Part shown: piece by piece, positions 15,690 to 24,264 of the stretch
Layout of the letters: the number at the start of each line of letters is the position of its first letter
How positions within the stretch are numbered: the first letter of the stretch is position 1
Assembly: GCF_900111685.1 (NCBI RefSeq)
Contig: NZ_FOHX01000002.1
Location: 1 to 64,000 of the forward strand
Direction of reading: 5' to 3'
DNA from: Nonomuraea wenchangensis
GTDB taxonomy: Bacteria > Actinomycetota > Actinomycetes > Streptosporangiales > Streptosporangiaceae
DNA length: 64,000 nucleotides
The notes under the pieces: model-generated
Told to the model about the DNA's origin: nothing
What the model saw: the letters and a program-made list of their open reading frames with translations, nothing else
Database searches by the model: none
Translations under genes and position numbers: made by a program

Positions 15690-17396
15690 GTGACCGCCCG
15701 ACTGCTCCGGACGCACCGGCTGTTCTGCTGCGTGCTCGCCCTCGCCGCCGCGCTGCGTGTGCTGGTCATGCTCGGCTACGACACGGCGCAGGTCTACTGG
15801 TACGACTCCTTCACCTACCTCGACACCGCCGTGCACATGAGGCCGCAGGGCGCCTTCCACCCCGCCGGGTACTCGTGGTTCCTGTGGGCGCTGCTCCCCT
15901 TCCACAGCGTCCGGCTCGTGGTCGCGGTCCAGCACGTGATGGGCCTGGGGATCGGGGTGATGATGTACGTCCTGCTGCGCCGGCGCTCGCTGCCCGGCTG
16001 GGGGGCGGCGCTGGCGACCCTGCCGGTCCTGTTCGCCCCGCCGTTCGTCCGCCTGGAGCACGCGGTGCTGTCCGACCTCCAGGTGATCTTCCTGGTCATG
16101 GCCGCGCTGCTGGCCCTGATGTGGCGGCCCGGGGTGATCTCCGTCCGGGCCGCGGCCGTGGCGGGCCTGCTGCTCGCCCTGGCCGGGCTGACCCGCACCG
16201 CCGCCGTGCCGCTGCTCGGCCTCGCCGCGCTCTGGCTGCTGCTGCGCCGCACGCCCTGGCGGCGGCTCGTCGCGCTGGCGCTCGCGGGCGGCCTGCCGCT
16301 GCTGGCCTACGCCGGCTGGTACGCCCAGCACCACGGCAGGTTCGGCCTGAGCGGCTCGGACGGGGTGGCGCTGTGGGCGCGCACGATGACGTTCGCCGAC
16401 TGCTCGGTGATCGAGCCGCCGCCCGAGCTGGCCCCGCTCTGCCCGAACGGCACCGTCGTGGACGCCGCCTCCGAGTACGTCTGGGCGCCGGGCTCGGCGC
16501 TCAACCGCCTGCCCGGCGACCGTTTCTCGTACAACGACGCGGCCAGGTCGTTCGCCCTGGCCGCGATCTCCGCCCAGCCCCTCGACTACCTGCGCGAGGT
16601 GATCAAGGACACCTCCCTGGCCTTCACCTGGGAGCCGGTCGCCCATCCGAAACGGGTCACACCCGCCTCGACCTTCCCCGTCGGGTCGTGGTCGCTGCCC
16701 GAGGAGCACGCTCTCATCGGGAAGGTCCGCGCCGAGTACGACCCCGACATCAGCGGGATGTCGTCCGTGGAGCCGTACGCGTCGGTCCTGGCCGCCTACC
16801 CCTACCCGTGGGCGCTGCACGGCCCGCTGCTGGGCGTGCTGCTCGTCGTGGGCGGGCTCGGCGTGGCCGCGGGGCGGGAACGGCGGGCCGTGCTGCTGCC
16901 GTGGGCGTTCGCGATGTTCCTGCTGGTGGCGCCGGTGGCCGCGCTGGACTTCGACCACCGGTACGTGCTGCCCGCCGTCCCGCCCGCGTGCCTGGCCGCC
17001 GCGCTGGCGTCAGGACGCCTGCGCCTGCGCCTTGAGGGCCACCGCCGGCCGGCCCTCCGCGCCCACGCGCCGGAACAGGATGGCTCGCGCCGCCACGACC
17101 ACGCAGACCAGGCCGAGCAGCAGGCCCCAGCTCACGTCGGTGAGGAAGTGCATCCCCCGGTACAGGCGGGAGAACGCCACGCTCAGCGGCGCGGCCACGC
17201 CGAGCACCCAGATCACCACCTGCAACGCCCGGCTGCGGGTGTGCGTGGTGAGCACCAGGGCGAGGCCGCAGTAGAACGCGACCGCCGCGCTGACGTGCCC
17301 GGACGGGAAGCTGGAGGTGGGCGGGGCCGGGTCGAGGTGCTCCACCGGCGGCCGGTGCCGGCCGACGACCTCGGTGGTCGCGAGGAAGACCAGTGA
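15690..17396 (+). CDS. Polytopic membrane glycosyltransferase-like protein (GT39/GT87-like)
   Basis: Residues 1 to about 445 form a membrane protein with ten or more helices and the opening loop VYWYDSFTYLDTA, resembling the acidic loop of dolichol/polyprenol-phosphate-sugar transferases of the GT-C fold. A soluble loop (about residues 230-350) precedes the last helices. The frame has no stop at the expected place (about 17030) and continues for 128 codons into the antisense of the PAP2 gene, producing a charged, His- and Arg-rich tail without helices. A one-base shift near 17000 would end the protein at 17035. Possible explanations are a lost stop, a recent indel, or a sequencing error. Divergent from the two-component operon. 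Confidence 0.7.
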   Translation: MTARLLRTHRLFCCVLALAAALRVLVMLGYDTAQVYWYDSFTYLDTAVHMRPQGAFHPAGYSWFLWALLPFHSVRLVVAVQHVMGLGIGVMMYVLLRRRSLPGWGAALATLPVLFAPPFVRLEHAVLSDLQVIFLVMAALLALMWRPGVISVRAAAVAGLLLALAGLTRTAAVPLLGLAALWLLLRRTPWRRLVALALAGGLPLLAYAGWYAQHHGRFGLSGSDGVALWARTMTFADCSVIEPPPELAPLCPNGTVVDAASEYVWAPGSALNRLPGDRFSYNDAARSFALAAISAQPLDYLREVIKDTSLAFTWEPVAHPKRVTPASTFPVGSWSLPEEHALIGKVRAEYDPDISGMSSVEPYASVLAAYPYPWALHGPLLGVLLVVGGLGVAAGRERRAVLLPWAFAMFLLVAPVAALDFDHRYVLPAVPPACLAAALASGRLRLRLEGHRRPALRAHAPEQDGSRRHDHADQAEQQAPAHVGEEVHPPVQAGERHAQRRGHAEHPDHHLQRPAAGVRGEHQGEAAVERDRRADVPGREAGGGRGRVEVLHRRPVPADDLGGREEDQ

Positions 17397-17693
17397 CTGG
17401 CTCCACACCGCGACGATCAGGAAGACCGACTCCAGCCAGCGTTTCCACACCAGCCGGAAGGCGATCGCGGCGATCGCGGTGAGCGCGACGATGTAGGGGG
17501 TGTCGGACAGGCTGCTGCCGAAGTCGGTGAGGGTGTTCCACTCGGAGGTGCGGTCGGCGGCCAGCGCCCGGCTCAGTCCGGCCTCCCCGGTCGGCCAGGC
17601 GAGGATCGCCCGGCCGGCCCCGTACGTCACGGCGGCCAGCAGCACCAGCGGTAAGAAGATCGTCGCGGCGTAGTACTTCACGTGCTCACTCAT
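17010..17693 (-). CDS. PAP2-family membrane phosphatase
   Basis: A 227-residue protein with about six helices. The phosphatase signature is complete: VGRHRPP (KX6RP-like), SSFPSGHVSAAVAF and SRLYRGMHFLTDV with the catalytic His. Family members remove phosphate from phosphatidic acid, undecaprenyl diphosphate or similar lipids, with the active site usually on the outer membrane face. The ATG lies 8 bp inside the end of another PAP2 gene, so the two are coupled. Its 3' half overlaps the antisense extension of the membrane glycosyltransferase frame for 387 bp. Confidence 0.9.
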   Translation of the reverse strand: MSEHVKYYAATIFLPLVLLAAVTYGAGRAILAWPTGEAGLSRALAADRTSEWNTLTDFGSSLSDTPYIVALTAIAAIAFRLVWKRWLESVFLIVAVWSQSLVFLATTEVVGRHRPPVEHLDPAPPTSSFPSGHVSAAVAFYCGLALVLTTHTRSRALQVVIWVLGVAAPLSVAFSRLYRGMHFLTDVSWGLLLGLVCVVVAARAILFRRVGAEGRPAVALKAQAQAS

Positions 17694-18453
17694 GGGTCAC
17701 CTTCACCGATTCCGGTTCCACTCCTTCGCTCACCGGCGAGGCCGGCCTGCGTCCCTGCTCGCGCCGCCACGTCTCGAACGCCGCCGCCGTGGCCGCGATC
17801 ACCGCCACGCCCAGCACGATGCCGCCCACCACGTCGCTCACCCAGTGCACGCCGAGCGCCACCCGCGTGTACGCCACCGACAGCACCACGAGCCAGCCGG
17901 CCGCCCACACCGCCCGCCGCCCCCACCGGGGCAGCGACGGCAGCAGGAGCAGGACGATCACGCCCACGCCGAGCGTCACGTTGACCGCGTGGCCCGACGG
18001 GAACGAGTCGCCCGGCGCGAGCGCGACCGGGTCGGGGAGGTGCGGCCTGGCGCGGGCCACGACGATCTTCAGCGCGAGCCCGAGCAGCCCGCCCACGACC
18101 ATCGTGGTGATCGCCCATGCGGCCAGGCGGGGCGCGCCCCGGTAGAGCAGCCAGGCGGCGTACAGGCCGACCGCGATCCGCCACGGCCACGGCCCGAACA
18201 GGTCCGTCCAGACGATCAGCACCCGGGTCATGCCGGGATGGGCGAGCGCGTACGCGTGCAGATCCACCGCGACCTGGTGGTCCAGGCCGTTCAGCGGCAT
18301 CTTGGCCACGACGAGGAGAAGGGTGAACGGGATCATGATCAGCGCCACGGCGAGACTCGCCAGCGCCAGCCGCAGCCCGAGACCGCGATCAGGATCTTTG
18401 AGCTGTGGAAGTCTCACGTTCTCCCGCCCTTCCCTCGGTTGCGCGTCCGCCAC
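17686..18453 (-). CDS. PAP2-family membrane phosphatase
   Basis: A 255-residue protein with about six helices, the first near residues 28-50. Motifs: KIVVARARPHLPDP, DSFPSGHAVNVTLGV and YTRVALGVHWVSDVVGG, giving all three PAP2 signatures. It is distinct in sequence from the next PAP2 protein with which it overlaps by 8 bp. The promoter must lie in the 78-bp gap to the divergent diacylglycerol kinase gene, so phosphatidate hydrolysis and synthesis may be coordinated. Confidence 0.9.
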   Translation of the reverse strand: MADAQPREGRENVRLPQLKDPDRGLGLRLALASLAVALIMIPFTLLLVVAKMPLNGLDHQVAVDLHAYALAHPGMTRVLIVWTDLFGPWPWRIAVGLYAAWLLYRGAPRLAAWAITTMVVGGLLGLALKIVVARARPHLPDPVALAPGDSFPSGHAVNVTLGVGVIVLLLLPSLPRWGRRAVWAAGWLVVLSVAYTRVALGVHWVSDVVGGIVLGVAVIAATAAAFETWRREQGRRPASPVSEGVEPESVKVTHE

Positions 18454-18531
18454 GGCTACCCAGCGGGCGCGCGATTAATGCCGCGATCAATGCTCTGTCT
18501 GAGAAGCCGCGGCGCGGGTAGTCGCACACAC

Positions 18532-19416
18532 ATGTCCCCCACCGTGGCGGTGATCGCCCACCGCAAGAAGACATTAGGCGCCGGCCTGGACCGGCTCCGG
18601 GTGCTCATCACCGAGGAAGGCGTCGGCGACCTGCTCTGGTACGAGGTGCCGAAGAGCAAGAAGGCGCCCAAGAAGGTGCGCAAGGCGCTGAAGAAGGGCG
18701 CCGACCTGGTATTCGTCTGGGGCGGCGACGGCATGGTGCAGCGTTGCGCCGACGCGCTCGCCGACTCCAAGGTGCCGATGGCCATCCTGCCCGCCGGCAC
18801 CGCGAACCTGTTCGCCGGCAACCTCGGCATCCCCGTCGATCTGGAGGAGGCCGTGCGGATCGGCTTCCACGGGCGGCGCGAGCGGCTGGACCTGGGAGTG
18901 GTCAACGGCGAGCACTTCGCCGTCATGGCCGGGGCCGGGTTCGACGCGGAGATGATCGCCGCGACCGACGGGGCGGCCAAGCGGCGGCTCGGCAGGCTCA
19001 GCTACGTCAAGGCGGCCGTCCAGGGCGTCGGCGGCCCGCTCGTGCCGATGACGATCGACGTCGACGGCACCACCTGGTTCGACGGCATGGCGAGCTGCCT
19101 GCTGCTGGGCAACGTGAGCACGATCGCGGGCGGCATCGAGGCGTTCGACGACGCCCGGCCGGACGACGGCTGGCTGGACGTGGGCGTCTCGACCGCCAAG
19201 GGCCCGGTGCAGTGGGCCCGGGTGCTCGGCAGGATGGCGGCCGGGCGCTCCGACGAGTCGCCGTTCGTACGGATCACGCGGGCGCGGAAGGTGACGGCGA
19301 AGTTCGGGTCGCCGCTGACGTACGAGCTGGACGGCGGCGACCGGGACAGCGTCACGGAGATCGAGGCCGAGGCCGCGCCCGGCGCGCTCACGATCTGCCT
19401 GCCGCCCGCGGGGTGA
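18532..19416 (+). CDS. Diacylglycerol kinase-family lipid kinase
   Basis: A 294-residue protein of the DAGK catalytic family. The nucleotide-binding segment is VFVWGGDGMVQR near residue 60, then ILPAGTANLFAGNLGIP near 85, and the C-terminal sandwich includes DDARPDDGWLDVGV. The family phosphorylates diacylglycerol or related lipids on the inner membrane face. ATG 18532 opens the conserved SPTVAVIAH. Divergent from two PAP2 phosphatases that could do the reverse reaction. A palindrome covering the stop (GGTGACCGGTGTCACC, 19412-19427) may help end transcription. Another DAGK-family gene lies at 33332. Confidence 0.88.
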   Translation: MSPTVAVIAHRKKTLGAGLDRLRVLITEEGVGDLLWYEVPKSKKAPKKVRKALKKGADLVFVWGGDGMVQRCADALADSKVPMAILPAGTANLFAGNLGIPVDLEEAVRIGFHGRRERLDLGVVNGEHFAVMAGAGFDAEMIAATDGAAKRRLGRLSYVKAAVQGVGGPLVPMTIDVDGTTWFDGMASCLLLGNVSTIAGGIEAFDDARPDDGWLDVGVSTAKGPVQWARVLGRMAAGRSDESPFVRITRARKVTAKFGSPLTYELDGGDRDSVTEIEAEAAPGALTICLPPAG

Positions 19417-19447
19417 CCGGTGTCACCGCCTTGACCTCGGCTCTCCG

Positions 19448-19472
19448 GAATGGCCGTGGCCGGCCTGGGTAG
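19448..19472 (+). promoter_or_regulatory. Stress-sigma-like promoter of the catalase gene
   Basis: GAAT, 15 bases, then GGGTAG. This fits the GNNT-N14-16-GGGTA pattern of SigB-type promoters in Streptomyces, although the last base differs from the usual C/T. It lies 57 bp before the catalase ATG, and stress control would suit a catalase. Confidence 0.4.
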
Positions 19473-19529
19473 CGAACGACGCCTGACAGGAAGACACCAC
19501 GTCACGGCGCCTGCCGAGGAGTGCTATCC

Positions 19530-21791
19530 ATGAGCGAGTCAAACCCGATCAAGTCCGCGGTCGAGAAGGTCGTGGACACCGTGGCCCACCACGGCCACCC
19601 GGAGAAGGCCGAGATCCCCGGCGTGCCCAACAGCGAACCGCCCTCGCTGGAGGAGCCGGTCGAGCCGCGCGAGCCCCTGGCGCCGAAGCCCGACCAGACG
19701 GGTCCGGACACCTTCTCCCCCACCGGGCAGCCGACGGGCGCCTCGCAGGACGCGGTGGCTCAGGGCGGCGCGTTCCTGACCAGCGCCCAGGGGGTGCGGC
19801 TGCCCGACACCGACCACTCGCTCAAGGCCGGCCCGCGCGGCCCGGTGCTGCTGCAGGACTTCCACCTGCGCGAGAAGATCATGCACTTCGACCACGAGCG
19901 CATCCCGGAGCGGGTGGTGCACGCCCGTGGCTCGGCCGCCCACGGCGTCTTCCGTTCCTACGGCACCGCCGCGAACATCACCAAGGCCGCCTTCCTCGCC
20001 GAAGGGGTCGAGACGCCGGTCTTCGTGCGGTTCTCCACCGTGCTCGGCTCGCGCGGCTCGGCCGACACCGTACGCGACACGCGCGGCTTCGCGACCAAGT
20101 TCTACACCACGGAAGGCGTGTACGACCTGGTCGGCAACAACATCCCGGTGTTCTTCATCCAGGACGGCATCAAGTTCCCCGACGTCATCCACGCGGGCAA
20201 GCCGCACCCCGACCGGGAGATCCCGCAGGCGCAGAGCGCCCACGACACGTTCTGGGACTTCGTCTCCCTGCACACCGAGGCCACCCACCACACGATGTGG
20301 AACATGTCGGACCGCGGCATCCCCCGCTCCTTCCGGATGATGGAGGGCTTCGGCGTCCACACCTTCCGCCTGGTCAACGCCGAGGGCGCGACGACGCTGG
20401 TGAAGTTCCACTGGAAGCCGAAGCTCGGCGTGCACTCCCTGACGTGGGAGGAGGCGCAGCTCATCAACGGCGTGGACCCCGACTACCACCGGCGCGACCT
20501 CGCCGACGCGATCGAGGCGGGCGCGTACCCGCAGTGGGAGCTGGGCATCCAGACCTTCCCCGACACCCCTGAGCAGATGTTCGAGGGCATCGACCTGCTC
20601 GACCCGACGAAGATCGTGCCCGAGGAGCTGGCGCCGGTCCAGCCGATCGGCCTGCTGGAGCTCAACCGCAACCCGTCCAACTTCTTCGCCGAGACCGAGC
20701 AGGTCGCCTTCCACGCCGGCCACCTGGTGCCCGGCATCGACGTCACCGACGACCCGCTGCTGGCCGCCCGGCTGTTCTCCTACCTGGACACGCAGCTCAC
20801 CCGGCTCGGCGGGCCGAACTTCCCGCAGATCCCGATCAACCGGCCGCACGCCCCGGTCAACGACATGCTGCGGGACGGCTTCCACCAGGACGCGGTGCAC
20901 CGGGGGGTGGCGCCGTACCGGCCGAACTCGCTGGACGGCGGCTGCCCCTTCCAGGCGGGCGCGGCCCAGGGCGGCTACGTCGAGGTGCCGCTGGAGGTGT
21001 CGGGGCGGAAGGTGCGCGAGGCGCCCGCCTCGTACGCCGACCACTTCAGCCAGCCGCGGCTGTTCTGGCGCAGCATGTCTCCTGTCGAGAAGGAGCACAT
21101 CATCGACGCCTACACCTTCGAGCTGGGCAAGTGCTACGAGCAGGCGGTGAAGGAGCGGCAGCTCAGGGTGCTGGCCAACATCGACCCGGTGCTGTGCCGT
21201 GAGGTCGCCCAGGGGCTGGGGCTGCCCGCGCCCGAGCCGTCCGAGCCGCTGGCCGAGCCGGCGCCGAGCCCCGCGCTGTCGCAGGTGGGCCGGGAGTGGC
21301 CGACCGCCGGGCGGATCATCGGCGTCGTCGCCGACGACTCCTGCGACCTCGGCGTGGTCGGCGCGGTGCGGGAGGCCGTGCTGGCCGCCGGCATGGTGCC
21401 GCTGATCGTCGCGCCGAAGGGCGGCATGCTGGGGACGATGCCGGTGCAGCGGACGTTCCTGACCGCGCGCTCGGTCGAGTTCGACGCCCTGCTGCTGGCG
21501 GGCGCGCCCGCGCCGGGCAAGGACGCCTTCGGTGCGCGCGACGCCAAGGCGGGCAACCTCCTGCCGGACGGGTCCGTGGACCCGCGCGTCGTGCTCATGG
21601 TCATGGAGGTGTACCGGCACGCCAAGGCGATCGGCGGCTGGGGGACGGCCGCGCGGGTGCTCACCCAGGCGGGCGTGCCCGAGCAGGCGCCCGGCGTGGT
21701 CGTCGGCGAGGACGGCGAGCAGGTCCTGCGCGAGACGATCGGGCTGCTGGCGGCGCACCGGGTGTGGGAGCGGTTCCCGCCGGCCGCCTGA
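19530..21791 (+). CDS. katE: Large-subunit catalase (HPII type)
   Basis: A 753-residue clade-2 catalase. The catalytic His is in VVHARGSAAHGVF near residue 125, the Asn in LVGNNIPVFF near 200, and the haem-ligating Tyr in RLFSYLDTQLTRLGG near 417. The extra C-terminal domain (about 590-750, GVVADDSCDLGVVGAV onward) is the flavodoxin/DJ-1-like domain of the large catalases. The N-terminal 75 residues are a Pro- and Glu-rich extension. ATG 19530 has GAGGA at good spacing; GTG 19521 does not. A SigB-like promoter and a downstream hairpin suggest a single-gene unit. Confidence 0.95.
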   Translation: MSESNPIKSAVEKVVDTVAHHGHPEKAEIPGVPNSEPPSLEEPVEPREPLAPKPDQTGPDTFSPTGQPTGASQDAVAQGGAFLTSAQGVRLPDTDHSLKAGPRGPVLLQDFHLREKIMHFDHERIPERVVHARGSAAHGVFRSYGTAANITKAAFLAEGVETPVFVRFSTVLGSRGSADTVRDTRGFATKFYTTEGVYDLVGNNIPVFFIQDGIKFPDVIHAGKPHPDREIPQAQSAHDTFWDFVSLHTEATHHTMWNMSDRGIPRSFRMMEGFGVHTFRLVNAEGATTLVKFHWKPKLGVHSLTWEEAQLINGVDPDYHRRDLADAIEAGAYPQWELGIQTFPDTPEQMFEGIDLLDPTKIVPEELAPVQPIGLLELNRNPSNFFAETEQVAFHAGHLVPGIDVTDDPLLAARLFSYLDTQLTRLGGPNFPQIPINRPHAPVNDMLRDGFHQDAVHRGVAPYRPNSLDGGCPFQAGAAQGGYVEVPLEVSGRKVREAPASYADHFSQPRLFWRSMSPVEKEHIIDAYTFELGKCYEQAVKERQLRVLANIDPVLCREVAQGLGLPAPEPSEPLAEPAPSPALSQVGREWPTAGRIIGVVADDSCDLGVVGAVREAVLAAGMVPLIVAPKGGMLGTMPVQRTFLTARSVEFDALLLAGAPAPGKDAFGARDAKAGNLLPDGSVDPRVVLMVMEVYRHAKAIGGWGTAARVLTQAGVPEQAPGVVVGEDGEQVLRETIGLLAAHRVWERFPPAA

Positions 21792-21801
21792 CCGTACGGA
21801 G

Positions 21802-21827
21802 GGGGCCGGGTGCGCTCACCCGGCCCC
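21802..21827. terminator. GC-rich hairpin downstream of catalase
   Basis: Perfect 11-bp stem (21802-21812 with 21817-21827) and a CGCT loop, ten bases after the catalase stop. No U tract follows, as is usual for many actinomycete terminators. Confidence 0.55.
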
Positions 21828-21898
21828 GTCCGGGTCGTCGCCGAAGAGGATCACGCCGGTTAAGTGGCCTTTTGCGACGTATGGGTAGGGGCGGAATC

Positions 21899-22468
21899 AT
21901 GAGTCACAACACACCCGAGCGTGACCCTCGCTCCCGTTTCGAGGACGAGGGCATCCCCGACCTGCAGGACGGCACGCCCCAGCAGCAGTGGGCGGTGGAC
22001 CCGCAGGAGGCCCCGCTGCCGGCCGACCACCCGGTGGCGGTGGACGACTTCGGCACCACCGTCGACGAGCAGATCCAGGGCGAGTCGCTGAACGGCCGGC
22101 TGGAGCGCGAGGTTCCCGAGGACCAGCCGGTGTTCGGCGTGGCCGAGTCCGCCACCGCCGACCGGCTGCCCACCGACCAGGACGACGCGCCCGAGGTCGA
22201 GCGGGTGACCGAGGAGGGCGGCCTCGGCGTGGGCGCCGACCTGGACACGGGCTACGAGCGCGACGACGACGTGGACCCCGGCTGGGAGGCGCAGCCCGAG
22301 GAGCCCTCCGGCCAGGTCTGGGACGAGCCGCGCCGGGCCGGCCGGCTGGTCGCGCCCGACGAGGGGACGCACGGCGACGCCGAGGCCGACGAGATCGCCA
22401 CGGAGGTGGGCCCGGACTCGGGCGGCTACAGCGCCGAAGAGGCGGCCATGCGGGTCGAGCCCGAATGA
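21899..22468 (+). CDS. DUF5709-family acidic protein
   Basis: A 189-residue, strongly acidic, hydrophilic protein without Cys or membrane segments. The family pattern is visible in TTVDEQIQGESLNGRLERE and in the C-terminal GRLVAPDEGTHGDAEADEIA followed by SGGYSAEEAAMRV. Function of DUF5709 is unknown. A GGGTAG element (21883-21888) lies ten bases before the ATG and might be a stress-sigma -10, but no convincing -35 is seen. The next small acidic gene follows after 9 bp, so they are co-transcribed. Confidence 0.75.
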   Translation: MSHNTPERDPRSRFEDEGIPDLQDGTPQQQWAVDPQEAPLPADHPVAVDDFGTTVDEQIQGESLNGRLEREVPEDQPVFGVAESATADRLPTDQDDAPEVERVTEEGGLGVGADLDTGYERDDDVDPGWEAQPEEPSGQVWDEPRRAGRLVAPDEGTHGDAEADEIATEVGPDSGGYSAEEAAMRVEPE

Positions 22469-22477
22469 GGAGGAGGC

Positions 22478-22810
22478 ATGTCTGACGAGAAGCGTGAACG
22501 CGAGCAGCGCGACAAACGACGCGAGCAGGACCGGGGCACGACGTTCGACGCCGAGCTGCACGACATGGGCGGCGACCCCGGCTTCCGCGTCACCGGCCCC
22601 GTGGACGAGGCCGAGCACGGCATGGTGATCGACGACGGGGGCGAGCCGCCCTCGGAGCCGGAGCCCGGCCTGCCCGGCGGCGAGCACATCAGCGCGGGCG
22701 TGGACTGGGTGGCCTCCGACGAGGAGGACGACCCGGACGGCGGCTCCGGCCGCACGGCCGAAGACGACGGCGGCTACCTGCCCGGCGAGGGCACCGGCCG
22801 CCCCTATTGA
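22478..22810 (+). CDS. Small acidic hypothetical protein
   Basis: A 110-residue hydrophilic protein with a charged Lys/Arg/Glu N-terminus (MSDEKREREQRDKRREQ) and an acidic Gly-rich C-terminus. No membrane segment, no Cys, no recognised domain. A GAGGAGG precedes the ATG. It lies 9 bp after the DUF5709 gene and 24 bp before the acyl-CoA dehydrogenase gene, so is probably part of one transcript. Its composition resembles other small disordered stress proteins of actinomycetes; function unknown. Confidence 0.65.
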   Translation: MSDEKREREQRDKRREQDRGTTFDAELHDMGGDPGFRVTGPVDEAEHGMVIDDGGEPPSEPEPGLPGGEHISAGVDWVASDEEDDPDGGSGRTAEDDGGYLPGEGTGRPY

Positions 22811-22834
22811 CCGACGAGAAGAGGAAGGGCGGAG

Positions 22835-24010
22835 ATGGCGGAGCTGCTGACGGGGGACTTCTACGCGTTCGAGGAGCTGCTGGCCGGCGAGGAGCGCGAG
22901 ACGCTGCTGCGGGTGCGGGAGTTCCTGCGGGAGAAGGTCGTCCCCATCGCCAACGACTACTGGGCCCGCGCGGAGTTCCCGACCCATCTGGTGAAGGAGT
23001 ACGCCGAGCTCGGGATCGCCGGGCTCGCCTTCGAGGAGCTGCCCGGGCCGAAGCCGAGCAGCCTGCTCAGCGGCTTCCTCGCGATGGAGATGGCGCACGC
23101 CGACCCGTCGATGGCCACCTTCTACGGCGTGCACACGGGGCTCGCCATGGGCAGCATCGCCGCCTGCGGCTCGGCCGAGCAGCGGGCGCGCTGGCTGCCG
23201 GCGATGAGCGCGATGGAGCAGATCGGCGCGTTCGCGCTGACCGAGCCGGACGGGGGCTCGGACGTGTCCGGCGGGATGCGCACCACGGCCCGGCGGGAGG
23301 GCGACACGTGGGTGCTGGACGGGGCCAAGCGGTGGATCGGCAACGCCACCTTCGCCGACCTCGTCGTGGTCTGGGCCCGCGACACGGACGACGGGCACGT
23401 CAAGGGCTTCGTGGTGGAGAAGGACACCCCCGGTTTCACCGCTACCAAGATCGAGAACAAGATCGCGCTGCGCTCGGTCCAGAACGCCGACATCACGCTC
23501 GACGGCTGCCGGGTGCCCGAGGCGAACCGGCTGGAGGGCGCCAACTCCTTCCGCGACACGGCCGGCATCCTGCGGCGCACCCGCAGCGGGGTGGCCTGGC
23601 AGGCGGTCGGGGTGATGCTGGCCGCGTACGAGATCGCCCTCGCCTACGCGAAGGAGCGCGAGCAGTTCGGCCGGCCGATCGGCAAGTTCCAGCTCGTGCA
23701 GGACCTGCTGGTGCGGATGCTCGGCAACGCCACGGGCTCGCTCGGCATGGTGGTGCGGCTGGCCCAGCTCCAGGACGCCGGCACCTACCGGGACGAGCAC
23801 TCGGCGCTGGCCAAGGCGTACTGCACGACGCGCATGCGCGAGGTCGTCGGCTGGGCACGTGAGCTGCTCGCGGGCAACGGCATCGTGCTCGACTACGACA
23901 TCGGCCGGTTCGTGGCCGACGCCGAGGCGCTCTACTCCTACGAGGGCACCCGCGAGATCAACACCCTCATCGTGGGCCGCGCGGTGACGGGGCTGAGCGC
24001 CTTTGTGTGA
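22835..24010 (+). CDS. Acyl-CoA dehydrogenase
   Basis: A 391-residue flavoprotein with FAD-binding motif FALTEPDGGSDVSGG near residue 130 and catalytic Glu in [20 protein letters not shown] near 370, the position seen in glutaryl-CoA and short-chain dehydrogenases. It oxidises acyl-CoA to enoyl-CoA and passes electrons to ETF. Glutaryl-CoA dehydrogenase-like sequence features (REFLREKVVPIANDYW, GIAGL) suggest that subgroup, without proof of substrate. The last 73 bp overlap the opposing DUF3040 gene. Confidence 0.88.
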   Translation: MAELLTGDFYAFEELLAGEERETLLRVREFLREKVVPIANDYWARAEFPTHLVKEYAELGIAGLAFEELPGPKPSSLLSGFLAMEMAHADPSMATFYGVHTGLAMGSIAACGSAEQRARWLPAMSAMEQIGAFALTEPDGGSDVSGGMRTTARREGDTWVLDGAKRWIGNATFADLVVVWARDTDDGHVKGFVVEKDTPGFTATKIENKIALRSVQNADITLDGCRVPEANRLEGANSFRDTAGILRRTRSGVAWQAVGVMLAAYEIALAYAKEREQFGRPIGKFQLVQDLLVRMLGNATGSLGMVVRLAQLQDAGTYRDEHSALAKAYCTTRMREVVGWARELLAGNGIVLDYDIGRFVADAEALYSYEGTREINTLIVGRAVTGLSAFV

Positions 24011-24264
24011 GCCCGGCCGCTCCCCGAGCCGCCGCGCGGGGTGCCCGTGGGAGCGGTCAGCACGAGGATCGCCGCCGACAGCAGGCTCAGCACGACCACG
24101 ACGAGCAGCACGCCCACCATCTGGCGGTTGCTCACATGGCAGGCGTAGCGCTGCGGCCCCTGGCGGTTCAGCGCGTCGATCCGGCGGGTGAAGCCGGGGT
24201 CGCCGCAGCGCAGGTCCTGCTCGATCTCCGCGAGCAGCCGTCGCTCGCGGTCGGACAGGCTCAC
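23938..24264 (-). CDS. DUF3040-domain membrane protein
   Basis: A 108-residue protein. Residues 2-25 ([17 protein letters not shown] and DPGFTRRID) are the DUF3040 start, and one hydrophobic helix ([20 protein letters not shown]) spans about residues 49-68. The GTG at 24264 overlaps the stop of ctaD (GTGA), so it is translated from the ctaD message, hinting at a small partner of the oxidase or of its membrane surroundings. The C-terminal 25 codons run antisense through the acyl-CoA dehydrogenase gene and look unconserved. No function is known for DUF3040. Confidence 0.7.
   Translation of the reverse strand: MSLSDRERRLLAEIEQDLRCGDPGFTRRIDALNRQGPQRYACHVSNRQMVGVLLVVVVLSLLSAAILVLTAPTGTPRGGSGSGRAHTKALSPVTARPTMRVLISRVPS

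Noticed and set aside
19539..21758. Long minus-strand frame opposite the catalase gene
   Set aside because: It is the mirror of a GC-biased gene, with no start signal or domain.
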